A stretch of 64,000 bases of DNA from SIG78 sp045635745 (GTDB taxonomy: Bacteria; Verrucomicrobiota; Lentisphaeria; Victivallales; Victivallaceae), in assembly GCA_045635745.1 (NCBI GenBank), contig JAZTWG010000042.1:124001-188000 (forward strand). The letters are read 5' to 3'. The notes below the pieces were generated by a model. It saw only the letters and a list, made by a program, of their open reading frames with translations. It ran no database searches and had not been told where the DNA came from. The position numbers and the translations under genes are program-made. Below, in pieces: positions 1 to 8,970 of the stretch (positions within the stretch are counted from its first letter, which is position 1; each line of letters opens with the position of its first letter).

Positions 1-60
1 CCAGGCGCTCAATGCATCCTCTACGGTGCGGGCGCCGACTTCAAGTTGAAATTTGGCCAT
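1..60 (-). CDS. Partial gene, N-terminal 20 residues only (possibly CutC-like)
   Basis: An ATG at 58-60 opens a frame that runs off the left edge. The visible peptide begins MAKFQLEVGARTVEDALSAW. It starts 12 bases after the pyrF stop, and a possible ribosome site (GAGAAAC) lies between, so it is probably the next gene of the pyrF operon. The LEV...EDAL pattern resembles the start of CutC-family TIM-barrel proteins, but 20 residues are too few to name it. The call is an inference from spacing and a weak N-terminal likeness. Confidence 0.4.
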   Translation of the reverse strand, partial: MAKFQLEVGARTVEDALSAW

Positions 61-72
61 AAAAGTTTCTCC

Positions 73-888
73 TTATTTAACCGCACGCATCTGGTCGCGC
101 AGAAGTTTTGCTGCTTCGCCGGCCGCAGCAGCAAAATCATCGCCTTTGCCGGCGTAGATAATGCCGCGGGAGCTGTTGACGATCAAACCGTAACCATCGG
201 CACGGCGGCCGAAAGTAACAACTTTTTCCACATCGCCGCCCTGGGCACCGACTCCCGGTACCAGGAAAGGCATATCGGGGCAGAGTTCACGCACAGCTTT
301 GAGTTCTTCGGGGAAAGTAGCCCCCAGAACCATCATCACATTACCGGTTTTGTTCCAGACATCGCGGGCGAGCAGCGCCACATGTTCGTAGAGTTTTTTG
401 CCTTCGGTGGTGACAAGTTCCTGCAGTTCTTTACTGCCGGGGTTGGAAGTGCGGCACAGCACGATCACGCCTTTATCTTCGTACTTGAGGAACGGCATGA
501 TCGCATCGCTGCCCATGTAGGGATTGACCGTTACTGCATCGGCGTGATAACGCTCGAAGGCTTCTTTTGCATACTGTTCTGCCGTAGAGCCGATGTCTCC
601 GCGCTTGACATCCAGAATTACCGGGATTTCCGGGTATTTTTCCAGAATGTAATCAATAGTCATAGCCAGTTCATCGTCGCAATCCTGCCCGGCATAGTAT
701 GCAGCCTGCGGCTTATAGGCGCAAACATAAGGTGCGGTGGCGTCGATGATTGCTTTATTGAACTCAAAGATCGGGTATTCAGCGTTTTTTACACATTCGG
801 GCAACTTACCCAGATCAGGATCAAGGCCCACGCATACCATTGAGTCATTTTTCTGCCAGATTCTGGCAAACTTTTCCATGCAATTCAT
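73..888 (-). CDS. pyrF: Orotidine 5'-phosphate decarboxylase
   Basis: This 271-residue cytoplasmic enzyme decarboxylates OMP to UMP, the last step of de novo pyrimidine synthesis. The catalytic signature LDVKRGDIGST lies at residues 92-102, with the Asp-Lys-Asp charge network at D93, K95 and D98. The length and the VKRGDIGST form fit the longer type 2 PyrF group rather than the roughly 235-residue enterobacterial type. The ATG at 888 is preceded by AAGGAG at good spacing. It lies 17 bases after aroC in an apparent argB-aroK-aroC-pyrF operon. The dihydroorotate dehydrogenase genes pyrK-pyrD are elsewhere in the window (51203-52904). The assignment is firm. Confidence 0.95.
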   Translation of the reverse strand: MNCMEKFARIWQKNDSMVCVGLDPDLGKLPECVKNAEYPIFEFNKAIIDATAPYVCAYKPQAAYYAGQDCDDELAMTIDYILEKYPEIPVILDVKRGDIGSTAEQYAKEAFERYHADAVTVNPYMGSDAIMPFLKYEDKGVIVLCRTSNPGSKELQELVTTEGKKLYEHVALLARDVWNKTGNVMMVLGATFPEELKAVRELCPDMPFLVPGVGAQGGDVEKVVTFGRRADGYGLIVNSSRGIIYAGKGDDFAAAAGEAAKLLRDQMRAVK

Positions 889-905
889 TTTTTACTCCTT
901 ATATA

Positions 906-1961
906 TCAAATCTTTGCGGATTTATTTCTCAACATCATATCTGCCAATACCAGAGCGGTCATGCTTTCCACCACCGGAACCATCCGCGGACACAGACATG
1001 GGTCGTGCCGTCCGTGGATCTCGCACTCCATTGCATTGCCGGAGCTATCGGTGGTGGTTTGCTTCCTGGCAATCGACGGCGTAGGTTTGACTGCGATCCG
1101 AAAAACTATATCATTGCCATTACTCATGCCGCCCAACACTCCGCCGGCGTGATTGGAACCCCATCCTTCAGGTGTCGGCGAATCATTGTTGGCACTGCCC
1201 AACGCCCGGGCCGCAGCGAATCCATCGCCGAACTCAATACCTTTAACCGCCCCCAGCGAGAGCATGGCGTGCGCCAACACGGCATCAAGTTTATCAAAAA
1301 CCGCTTCGCCCCAACCGGCCGGAACATTTTTTACCACACACTCAATAGTGCCGCCCACGCTGTCAAGATTCATGCGGGCATTGTTGATAACTTCTGCCAT
1401 AGCTTCGGCTTTATCAGGATCGGCGGTACGCACCGGATTTTTTTCGACCTGACTCCAGTCGTATTTTTCGGCGTAAATTTCCCCCACCGACCGGGTACAG
1501 GCTTTTATTTCCACTCCGCCAGCAGCCAGCAGCAGTTTAGCCACTGCTCCGGCGGCAACTCTGGCGGCGGTTTCCCTGCCGGAGGAACGCCCTCCCCCGC
1601 GGTAGTCGCGGATGCCGTATTTGGCAAAATAAGTGTAGTCGGCATGCCCCGGTCGGAATATTTCGCTTAAATTACCGTAATCGCGACTGCGCTGATCGGT
1701 ATTGCGTATGAGCATAGCCAGCGCAGTGCCGGTGGAAACACCTTCAAATACGCCGGAAAGGATCTCCACACTGTCAGCTTCGCTGCGCTGGGTGGTCAGA
1801 ATGGATTGACCGGGTTTTCGGCGGTCAAGTTCTCTTTGAATATCATCAACAGATATTTTCAAGCCGGCAGGCACTCCATCAATGATAACGCCCAAAGCCG
1901 GACCATGTGATTCCCCAAAGGTGGTGATCCTGAAAATATCACCAAAGCTGTTGCCGCTCAT
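906..1961 (-). CDS. aroC: Chorismate synthase
   Basis: This enzyme converts EPSP to chorismate using reduced FMN, the last common step of aromatic amino acid synthesis. The 351-residue protein carries all the family signatures: GESHGPALG at 16-24, RPGHADYTY at 103-111 and RGGGRSSGRETAARV at 121-135. The length is normal. Its ATG overlaps the aroK stop by four bases (ATGA), so the two shikimate genes are probably translationally coupled. No second (flavin reductase) domain is present, so reduced FMN must come from elsewhere. The assignment is firm. Confidence 0.97.
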   Translation of the reverse strand: MSGNSFGDIFRITTFGESHGPALGVIIDGVPAGLKISVDDIQRELDRRKPGQSILTTQRSEADSVEILSGVFEGVSTGTALAMLIRNTDQRSRDYGNLSEIFRPGHADYTYFAKYGIRDYRGGGRSSGRETAARVAAGAVAKLLLAAGGVEIKACTRSVGEIYAEKYDWSQVEKNPVRTADPDKAEAMAEVINNARMNLDSVGGTIECVVKNVPAGWGEAVFDKLDAVLAHAMLSLGAVKGIEFGDGFAAARALGSANNDSPTPEGWGSNHAGGVLGGMSNGNDIVFRIAVKPTPSIARKQTTTDSSGNAMECEIHGRHDPCLCPRMVPVVESMTALVLADMMLRNKSAKI

Positions 1962-2530
1962 ATAGCTTTTAGCACCTTATTTTTTATCAAAGTATTGTAT
2001 ATATCGTCGTTGAGTTCCGATTTTACCGGATCTGGCGGTACAGCAATGGTTATATCAGCAAGTTCGCAATAACGCGGAGAACGCTTTTCGTATATTGCAG
2101 TAAATTTGCTGTAAGGGTCACTGCTATGCAGAAAAGGCGGAACCCCATGGCTGATTATTCTTTTGAAAGCAGTATCAACATCTATTGCCAGATAAACCAG
2201 CACGCCGAGTTTTTTCAGTTCAGCAGTGGATAAAAACTCATTGCAGGGTACCCCGCCGCCCAGAGCCATGACCACCGGCTCCGGTTGAGCGTTTTGCTGA
2301 TATGATCGGATCGTTTCGGCTTCAAAACGCCGGAAAAATTCTTCGCCATGTCTTTTCATGATTTCCCGCGGAGAGGATTCTCCGCGGGAACTGCCGTACT
2401 CGCGCATGTAAGACTGCGAAAGCATTTCATCGGTATCCAGAAATTGCCGGCCCAATCTGGCTGACAGCAGCTGTCCCTGAGTGCTTTTGCCGCAATGCTT
2501 GATTCCGAGAAAGACTATATTTTTATCCAT
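1958..2530 (-). CDS. aroK: Shikimate kinase
   Basis: The predicted 190-residue kinase phosphorylates shikimate at the 3-position with ATP. It starts MDKNIVFLG and carries a P-loop GIKHCGKST (about residues 8-16), an F-L-D-T-D substrate segment (about 29-33) and the ALGGGVP motif. The P-loop is slightly unusual: histidine sits where most shikimate kinases have glycine (GxxGxGKST). I chose the ATG at 2530 over a TTG about 30 bases upstream because it places the P-loop near the N-terminus as usual and avoids overlap with argB. The gene lies between argB and aroC in the same operon and overlaps aroC by four bases. aroK or aroL cannot be separated from sequence; the function is likely. Confidence 0.88.
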   Translation of the reverse strand: MDKNIVFLGIKHCGKSTQGQLLSARLGRQFLDTDEMLSQSYMREYGSSRGESSPREIMKRHGEEFFRRFEAETIRSYQQNAQPEPVVMALGGGVPCNEFLSTAELKKLGVLVYLAIDVDTAFKRIISHGVPPFLHSSDPYSKFTAIYEKRSPRYCELADITIAVPPDPVKSELNDDIYNTLIKNKVLKAI

Positions 2531-2556
2531 TCCGCAACGTCCTGCCGATGTCGTGA

Positions 2557-3453
2557 TCACATTTCAGAATCCGGCCGGACGATCTGCGTACCCACACCTT
2601 CATCGGTGAAAATTTCCAGCAGCAGCGTATGCCGCACTCTGCCATCAATCATATGCACTTTGTTGATTCCGGCTTCCAGCGCATGCACGCAGCTGTTGAT
2701 CTTGGGCAGCATGCCGCCGGAAAGGATCTTATCGTGAATAAGTTCCGGAATTTTATCGGTGCGGATCGTGGGAATAACAGTGCTTTCATCCGCAGCATCG
2801 CGCAACACCCCGGGTACATCGCTCAAAAATACCAGTTTGCGGGCGTGTACAGCTTCCGCGATCTGACAGGCGGCAATATCGGCATTGATATTGTATATCT
2901 GCCCGTCTTTGCCTGTCCCCAGCGGAGTAATGATCGGAATCTGCCCGGCAGCCAACGCGGACTGCACCGGAGCCACATCCACATTTACAATGCCGCCGAC
3001 AAAACCGACATCCTGTTCAACGCCGGTATTGGGATCCTTGCTCAATACTTTTTCGGCAGTAAGAATATTCTTGCCGGAAATAGATACCGCCGGCCCACCG
3101 AAACCTCTGGCAAGTTTCACCAGATTGGCGTTGACCTGGTTATGAAGAACATCGTCAACCACTTTGATCGTGCGTTCGCAGGTATGGCGCAGGCCATTGA
3201 TGAATTTTACCGGGATATCCTGTTTTTTCAATTCGGCAGAAATCGCCTTGCCGCCGCCATGAACCACGATCGGCTTGAATCCGATACATTCCATAAGCAC
3301 AATGTCGCGCATGGTACTTTTCACCAGTTCGGGGTCTTCCATTGAAGAGCCGCCGAATTTGACTACGATCAACGCACCGCGGAATTTCTGAATATAAGGA
3401 AGCGCTTCCAGAAGAGTATCTGCCTTTTTGATCCACTCGTCCATTCTCAACAT
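2557..3453 (-). CDS. argB: Acetylglutamate kinase
   Basis: This enzyme phosphorylates N-acetyl-L-glutamate in the second step of arginine synthesis. The 298-residue protein has the amino-acid-kinase motifs VKFGGSSM (31-38) and VVHGGGKAI (63-71). The ATG at 3453 follows GAAAGGA and was preferred to longer frames, whose extra N-terminus looks non-coding. The roughly 25-residue N-terminal helix before the kinase core (MLRMDEWIKKADTLLEALPY) is the segment that, in known hexameric enzymes, allows arginine feedback inhibition, so this enzyme is probably arginine-sensitive (inference). It is the first gene of the argB-aroK-aroC-pyrF series and diverges from galU. Confidence 0.95.
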   Translation of the reverse strand: MLRMDEWIKKADTLLEALPYIQKFRGALIVVKFGGSSMEDPELVKSTMRDIVLMECIGFKPIVVHGGGKAISAELKKQDIPVKFINGLRHTCERTIKVVDDVLHNQVNANLVKLARGFGGPAVSISGKNILTAEKVLSKDPNTGVEQDVGFVGGIVNVDVAPVQSALAAGQIPIITPLGTGKDGQIYNINADIAACQIAEAVHARKLVFLSDVPGVLRDAADESTVIPTIRTDKIPELIHDKILSGGMLPKINSCVHALEAGINKVHMIDGRVRHTLLLEIFTDEGVGTQIVRPDSEM

Positions 3454-3570
3454 GATAAAACAATCCTTTCTGACCGGACTTTTCCGGCAATTACATACAT
3501 GCATAACAATAATATAGTACAAATATGCCATTCGGCAAATGCTAAAACACACTTTTATACTACTTTTAGC

Positions 3571-3599
3571 TTGCAAAAAACGCATTTCCGGGTTAATTT
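3571..3599 (+). promoter_or_regulatory. Candidate sigma-70 promoter for galU
   Basis: TTGCAA (3571-3576) and TAATTT (3594-3599) are separated by 17 bases, about 50 bases ahead of the galU ATG, in the AT-rich region between the divergent argB and galU genes. This is a pattern match only. Confidence 0.4.
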
Positions 3600-3650
3600 A
3601 ATATAAAAGAGCTGTTTTCAAGTTTATAAAAAGGTTTTTCAAGCAGTTTT

Positions 3651-4559
3651 ATGAGTTTATCGCCCCGGACAAAAATAAGAAAAGCGGTGATTCCGGCCGC
3701 CGGGTTCGGCACCCGTTTTCTGCCTTTCACCCGCGCTGTCCCCAAAGAGATGATTCCGCTGGTGGACAAACCGGTGATCCAGTATGTGATCGAAGAAGCC
3801 GCTGCCGCCGGAATAAGCGATATACTTGTGATAACCAGTTCCGGCAAAGAAGCCATGCAGAATCATTTTCAGCCTGATGCTGAATTGGAAAGCCGCCTTG
3901 CCGCCACCGGAAAAACCGCATTGCTTGCGGAATTAAAAAAAATCCAGAATCTGGCAAATTTGACTTTTGTTGAACAGAAAGTTCTCAATGGTCTCGGTGG
4001 TGCATTGCTTCTGGCCGAAGAGTTTGCCGCCGGAGAACCCTTTGCCGTGCTGCTGGGCGACACGGTGGTAAAAAGCAATACCATGGTTCCGGCTGTCGGC
4101 CAGTTGGTAAACTGTTTTGAGCAATACGATCTGCCGGTGACCGGATTGGAACGGGTTCCGAAAAACCGTATTTCCAACTACGGAGTGGTTTCCGGCAGCA
4201 TGCTGAAGGACAATGTAATGCAAATCACCGGATTGGTGGAAAAACCGTTGCCGGAAGAAGCTCCGTCAGATCTGGCGATCGCCAGCAGATATATTTTAAC
4301 GCCGGAGATATTTGATTATCTGAAAAAATCTCCACCCCACGGTGCTGCCGGCGAGATATATCTGACCGATGCTCTGATGATGCAATGTGCTTCCGGCGGT
4401 CTTTGCGGCTGTATAGCCGATGCCAGACGTTACGACATAGGCAATAAACTTGAATTTCTCAAAGCGACTGTGGAATTCGGACTGCGCCATGAAGAGTTCG
4501 GCGCGGCATTCCGCAAATTTTTGAACGAGCTGCCGCCGGAACTGTCAAGCGGCAAATAA
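3651..4559 (+). CDS. galU: UTP-glucose-1-phosphate uridylyltransferase
   Basis: This cytoplasmic enzyme makes UDP-glucose from UTP and glucose-1-phosphate for LPS, exopolysaccharide and glycogen-type sugars. The 302-residue length equals that of the classical GalU. The nucleotide-binding signature IPAAGFGTRFLPFTRAVPKE spans 14-33, followed by PLVDKPVIQYVIEEA (36-50). LVEKP and the GEIYLTDA segment of the C-terminal half are also present. The ribosome site is weak. The helicase gene follows after 19 bases on the same strand. The assignment is firm. Confidence 0.95.
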   Translation: MSLSPRTKIRKAVIPAAGFGTRFLPFTRAVPKEMIPLVDKPVIQYVIEEAAAAGISDILVITSSGKEAMQNHFQPDAELESRLAATGKTALLAELKKIQNLANLTFVEQKVLNGLGGALLLAEEFAAGEPFAVLLGDTVVKSNTMVPAVGQLVNCFEQYDLPVTGLERVPKNRISNYGVVSGSMLKDNVMQITGLVEKPLPEEAPSDLAIASRYILTPEIFDYLKKSPPHGAAGEIYLTDALMMQCASGGLCGCIADARRYDIGNKLEFLKATVEFGLRHEEFGAAFRKFLNELPPELSSGK

Positions 4560-4578
4560 CCAGGAAAGACTGTGAAAA

Positions 4579-6150
4579 TTGTTTAATCTGTTGAAAAGTA
4601 TCCGGGAACTGCTCTCGCGCCCCGGTAATCAGAATCGGGCGGAAAACGCCAGAAGAAAATCTCCGGCACCCCCGAACTCATCCGATAAAGACCATCGCCG
4701 GAACCCAAATCCCCGGCAGAAGCTGGAAAAAACTTCCTCTGCCGAACGACCCTCCAAGCACCGGAAATCCGGGCGCAGTAAAAAAGTGCGCCAGAGCAGC
4801 GAAGTTCAGGCCGTACTGCCATTCCCTGCACCGAAAGTCAAACCTGAACGCCCCGCAGCATTGAAAGAAGTGCCGGTGGTGGCCGGCAAGAAACGTTTTC
4901 TGGATTTCCCGCTGCCGGAAGCCGTTCAATTCGGTATCCAGAATATGAATTTTGAATATTGTACGCCCATTCAGGAGCAGGCCCTGCCGGAACTGTTGGC
5001 AGGACGCGATCTGGGAGGTAAAGCACAAACCGGGACCGGTAAAACCGCTGCGTTTCTGCTGGCAGCGTTCACCCGCATAGCCAACACACCCAAGCCGGAA
5101 CGGCCCGATGCCACGCCGCGGGTGCTGGTTCTGGCGCCAACCCGGGAACTTGCCATACAAATCCACAAAGATGCTGAAGCGATCAATGTTTTTGCCGACT
5201 ATACCAATGTGGTGGTTTTCGGCGGCATGGATCACGATAAACAGCGCAAAAGTCTGCAGCAGAAAATCGATATTCTGGCCGGCACTCCGGGGCGTATTAT
5301 TGACTATGTCCGCAGCGGCGCATTGGATTTGAGTCAGGTGGAAGTGCTGGTGATCGACGAAGCCGACCGCATGCTGGATATGGGATTTATCCCCGATGTA
5401 CGCCGGATCGTGGCACAGCTGCCGGAAAAGGGAATACGCCAGACCATGCTTTTCTCGGCCACGCTGGAGCCGGAGATCATGCGCCTTGCCCAGAGTTTCC
5501 TGCAGGATCCGGTCATGGTGGAAACAGAACCGGAACAGGTGGTCGGGGCAACTATCGAACAGAAATTCTATTCAGTGGCCGGTTCGGAAAAGCTTGCCAT
5601 GCTGCTTTATCTTATTAAAAATGAACCGTTTGAACGGATGATAATTTTCGGCAACCGCAAAGATAAAAACCTTGATGTTTTTGAAGCATTGAAAAAGTGC
5701 AATATTGCCGTGGAACTCATGTCCGGTGATATTGCCCAGCAGAAACGCATGCGGATACTGGAAGATTTCCGCAGTGGTAAAATCAAGATCATCATTGCCA
5801 CCGATGTTGCCGCCCGCGGCATACATGTGGATAATGTATCACTGGTGGTCAATTATGACCTGCCGGAGCGTTCCGAAGATTATGTGCATCGTATCGGCCG
5901 AACCGGCCGTGCCGGACAGCATGGCAAAGCAGTCAGCTTTATCTGTGAATACGGAGCATACTATATGCCGGATATTGAAAAATATGTTGGTGAAACATTC
6001 AAATCCACCCTGCCGACCGAAGAAATGGTGGCTATTCCTGAAGAGTTTCAGGAAGCGTTGAAAAAGCGTTCTCACAATCATTCCCGTTCCCGCAGCAGCG
6101 GCAGCGGCAGCTGCAGTCACAACCGCGGCAACAACCGTTACCGCAGATAA
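4579..6150 (+). CDS. DEAD-box ATP-dependent RNA helicase (RhlE/RhlB-like)
   Basis: This 523-residue RNA helicase has a complete core: a Q-motif region with CTPIQEQ (about 128-134), AQTGTGKT (149-156), PTRELA (187-192), DEAD (260-263), SAT (293-295), ATDVAARGI (407-415) and HRIGRTGRAG (437-446). It probably unwinds structured RNA in ribosome assembly or mRNA decay. An unusual basic, low-complexity N-terminal extension of about 100 residues precedes the core, and a Ser/Arg/Gly/Asn-rich tail (about 495-523) follows it. Both look disordered and RNA-binding. The only usable start is TTG at 4579, preceded by AGGAAAG; no ATG occurs in frame before the core. Its close spacing to galU suggests co-transcription. 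The exact subfamily is uncertain. Confidence 0.9.
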   Translation: MFNLLKSIRELLSRPGNQNRAENARRKSPAPPNSSDKDHRRNPNPRQKLEKTSSAERPSKHRKSGRSKKVRQSSEVQAVLPFPAPKVKPERPAALKEVPVVAGKKRFLDFPLPEAVQFGIQNMNFEYCTPIQEQALPELLAGRDLGGKAQTGTGKTAAFLLAAFTRIANTPKPERPDATPRVLVLAPTRELAIQIHKDAEAINVFADYTNVVVFGGMDHDKQRKSLQQKIDILAGTPGRIIDYVRSGALDLSQVEVLVIDEADRMLDMGFIPDVRRIVAQLPEKGIRQTMLFSATLEPEIMRLAQSFLQDPVMVETEPEQVVGATIEQKFYSVAGSEKLAMLLYLIKNEPFERMIIFGNRKDKNLDVFEALKKCNIAVELMSGDIAQQKRMRILEDFRSGKIKIIIATDVAARGIHVDNVSLVVNYDLPERSEDYVHRIGRTGRAGQHGKAVSFICEYGAYYMPDIEKYVGETFKSTLPTEEMVAIPEEFQEALKKRSHNHSRSRSSGSGSCSHNRGNNRYRR

Positions 6151-6178
6151 AAAAAGAATAAACGGTCTGTGTTGAGCA

Positions 6179-6229
6179 GAAAAAAGGACTGCTGCCAAAC
6201 GTTAAAGTTCCGGCTGCAGTCCCTTTTTA
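6179..6229 (+). terminator. Rho-independent terminator after the helicase gene
   Basis: GGACTGC (6186-6192) pairs with GCAGTCC (6216-6222) and is flanked by an A-run and a T-run. The symmetric flanks mean it could also serve the convergent phosphoesterase gene. Confidence 0.8.
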
Positions 6230-6247
6230 TATACGCGGCAAAACGAA

Positions 6248-7366
6248 TCAGCGAAGCTTATAAGTATAAACCTTGCTCTGATTCAAATTGCGGTAGTCCA
6301 TATACACACCCTTATCGCTCACGCGCAAGATACCGTAACCGGTACCGTTGGTATGCAGTCTGGTGGTTACCCGGTTCTGATAAAGCGTGTTCCACAGTTC
6401 TTTGGAAGTTCCGGCGTTAGCTGTAAAGTCATCAGTGGAGGGAACTTCTTCCTTGAACTTGAGCTGTTTAGCCGGGAAACGCACAGTTGAGTTCAAGATA
6501 AACTGACTCATGCGGCGATTTTCAGCTTTATTGAAATACTCTACAAAAGAAATTTTATGGGTATGCCCGCTGATGATAATGGCATTGTTTGCCTCCAGCA
6601 AGGTAAACAACCGCTTGATGTCATCGCTCAAAATATTGCGGACCGAGTTTTTGCCGGTCGGCAAAAGCGGCACATGCGAGATGAAAAAGAGATAGCGGAA
6701 GCCGGGATTGGCTTTTACCGCATCTTCAAAGAACTTTATATCCACATTCATAACATCGTAAAATAAATAGAGATCTTTGCCGATGGTAAAACTGTAATTG
6801 GTGTTTTTACGGTTCAGATTTTTGATGGTTTTATCCAGATGATTATTGATTACCGCATCCCATGCTTTATCGCCATCTGCACCGCGGGTATCGTGATTTC
6901 CGGTAACAAGCAGCACATTATCAAAACGCCCGGTCAACTGAGCAAGCGATTGTTCCAGATTTTTCTTGTGCAGATTATAGTCATAGCAATCGCCGTGGAT
7001 CATATCGCCCAGTTGAACAGTATATTTTACTTTGTCGGCTTTGGCTTGTCCGGCGGCGTTGTCCAACAGCGTCGGAACATACTTTTCCCACATCATTTCG
7101 TTCAAAGGAGTGTTCTTTTCAATGGATGCACCTTTGTTGATTTCCACCCATTTAGTCTGCAAACGCCACGAATAGTAGCCGTCTTTATTAAAAACATAGT
7201 CTTTTTGCGGAATCCCCAGATGTTTGATCTTGCTGGTATCATGAAACTCCATGCGGTCATAGTGTATATCGCCCAGAAAAGCGAGATTATAACTTGCATC
7301 ATCACCGGCAAAAAGCGCAACACAACCGAGAAACAAAGCGGCAAACAACAGAAATCTTTTCAACAT
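6248..7366 (-). CDS. Exported calcineurin-like metallophosphoesterase
   Basis: The 372-residue protein starts with a signal peptide (MLKRFLLFAALFLGCVALFAG). The metal-binding motifs of the family follow: GDIHYD (32-37), LGDMIHGD, GNHD and GHTH. It should hydrolyse phosphate esters in the periplasm or at the cell surface; the substrate is unknown. I chose the ATG at 7366, preceded by AAAGGA, because it creates the signal peptide; the open frame extends about 44 codons further upstream with no such feature. It stands alone, convergent with the helicase gene and divergent from katA. The signal peptide could be processed at Ala20, or at Cys15 as a lipoprotein, although the LFLGC box is followed by an unusual V. 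Confidence 0.85.
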   Translation of the reverse strand: MLKRFLLFAALFLGCVALFAGDDASYNLAFLGDIHYDRMEFHDTSKIKHLGIPQKDYVFNKDGYYSWRLQTKWVEINKGASIEKNTPLNEMMWEKYVPTLLDNAAGQAKADKVKYTVQLGDMIHGDCYDYNLHKKNLEQSLAQLTGRFDNVLLVTGNHDTRGADGDKAWDAVINNHLDKTIKNLNRKNTNYSFTIGKDLYLFYDVMNVDIKFFEDAVKANPGFRYLFFISHVPLLPTGKNSVRNILSDDIKRLFTLLEANNAIIISGHTHKISFVEYFNKAENRRMSQFILNSTVRFPAKQLKFKEEVPSTDDFTANAGTSKELWNTLYQNRVTTRLHTNGTGYGILRVSDKGVYMDYRNLNQSKVYTYKLR

Positions 7367-7401
7367 AAAAAAAATCCTTTGGTTAAAAAATAATTTTCTT
7401 A

Positions 7402-7430
7402 AATATAGCATACAAGTTAAATCTTTTCCA
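7402..7430 (-). promoter_or_regulatory. Candidate extended -10 promoter for the phosphoesterase gene
   Basis: On the minus strand TGGAAA and TATATT are 17 bases apart, with TGC directly before the -10 (extended -10). A matching TGCTATATT occurs before the sugar kinase gene at 29159-29167, suggesting a house-keeping promoter style in this genome. Confidence 0.5.
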
Positions 7431-7512
7431 CTTTTCATAATATCAGCGACTGATATTTGCAACAAAATTTTTATCTTCCGGTCAAAACACTGCAACAACC
7501 GGAGGTTTTTTT

Positions 7513-8970
7513 ATGAAAAAGTATAACCATGACCAACTGACTACCAATTTCGGCGCACCAGTTGCCGACAACCAGAACAGCCGTACAGCCGGCCCGCGCG
7601 GCCCTTTGCTTATGGAAGATGTGAACTTGCTGGAAAAGCTTGCCAACCTCAACCGCGAAGTGATTCCAGAGCGCAGAATGCATGCCAAAGGGGCCGGAGC
7701 TTACGGGACTTTTACCGTTACTGATGATATAACCGATTTTACTTGCGCCGATCTTTTCAGCGAAATAGGAAAAGTTACCGAAGTATTTGTGCGTTTTTCC
7801 ACTGTTGCCGGATTCCGCGGAGCCCCCGATGCCCAGCGGGATATACGCGGTTTTGCAGTAAAGTTTTACACCAACGAAGGCAACTGGGATCTGGTTGGCA
7901 ACAACACTCCGGTATTTTTTCTGCGCGATGGCAATCATTTTTCCGACCTCAATCATGTGGTGAAAAAATCTCCTTCCAGCGGCTTGCACAGTCCGGCTGA
8001 CAACTGGGATTTCTGGACCAGTCTGCCCGAAACTCTGCATCAGATTACAATAACTATGAGCGATGACGGCATTCCGGCAAGCTACCGCAATATGCATGGC
8101 TTCGGCAGTCATACATACAGTTTTTATGATCGCAAAAAACAGCGCACCTGGGTAAAATTTCACTGGATCTGTCAACAGCCGATAAAATATCTTACCGATG
8201 CAGAGGCTTGTATACTCTGCGGTAAAGATCCCGACAGCCACATACGCGATCTTTACGAAGCCATCGAAAAAGGCGATTATCCGCGATGGCAGCTTTGTGT
8301 ACAGCTTATGAGCGAAAAAGAAGCCGTAAATCTTGCTTACAATCCATTTGATCTGACCAAAGAGTGGTACACCGATGATTTTCCACTGTACTCAGTAGGC
8401 ATGTTGGAACTCAATGCTAATTACAGCAATTATTTTGCCGAAGTGGAACAAGCTGCATTCAATCCGGCCAATATCGTGCCGGGGATCGGTTTTTCGCCGG
8501 ATAAAATGCTGCAGGCGCGTTTGTTTGCCTATGGCGATGCCCAGCGCTACCGGCTGGGTGTAAATCACCATCTTATACCGGTAAACCGGGCGCGCTGCCC
8601 GGTAAACGGCTATTCGCGTGATGGATTTATGCGCGTTGACGGCAACTACGGCAGCAAAATAAACTACGAACCCAACAGTTACGGCGCCTGGCAGGAACAG
8701 CCAGCCAAACGCATGCCCCAAACTCCGGTCAACGGCGATGGCGATAATTACGATTTCCGTGCCGACGATGATGATTACTACACGCAGCCGGGCAGACGCT
8801 TCCGCAATATGACACCCGACCAGCAGCAGCGGCTATTTGAAAACACTGCCCGCAGTATGCAGGGCGTACCGGATTTTATCAAGCGCAGACACATCAAACA
8901 CTGCTATCTGGCCGATGCGGCATATGGCCGTGGTGTGGAAAATGCACTGGCTATGGAGAGCGAAATTTGA
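7513..8970 (+). CDS. katA: Catalase (haem, clade 3 small subunit)
   Basis: This 485-residue haem enzyme converts hydrogen peroxide to water and oxygen. The distal histidine lies in ERRMHAKGAGAYG (H57), the distal asparagine in GNNTPVFFLRD (about 129-139), and the proximal haem tyrosine in RLFAYGDAQRYRLG (about residue 340). Length and motif order fit monofunctional clade 3 catalases. In the STVAGFRG segment phenylalanine replaces the usual glutamate. The start follows a strong GGAGG site. The gene for a prepilin-like protein begins inside the katA stop codon. A catalase implies exposure to oxygen or peroxide even if the organism is mainly anaerobic. Confidence 0.96.
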   Translation: MKKYNHDQLTTNFGAPVADNQNSRTAGPRGPLLMEDVNLLEKLANLNREVIPERRMHAKGAGAYGTFTVTDDITDFTCADLFSEIGKVTEVFVRFSTVAGFRGAPDAQRDIRGFAVKFYTNEGNWDLVGNNTPVFFLRDGNHFSDLNHVVKKSPSSGLHSPADNWDFWTSLPETLHQITITMSDDGIPASYRNMHGFGSHTYSFYDRKKQRTWVKFHWICQQPIKYLTDAEACILCGKDPDSHIRDLYEAIEKGDYPRWQLCVQLMSEKEAVNLAYNPFDLTKEWYTDDFPLYSVGMLELNANYSNYFAEVEQAAFNPANIVPGIGFSPDKMLQARLFAYGDAQRYRLGVNHHLIPVNRARCPVNGYSRDGFMRVDGNYGSKINYEPNSYGAWQEQPAKRMPQTPVNGDGDNYDFRADDDDYYTQPGRRFRNMTPDQQQRLFENTARSMQGVPDFIKRRHIKHCYLADAAYGRGVENALAMESEI

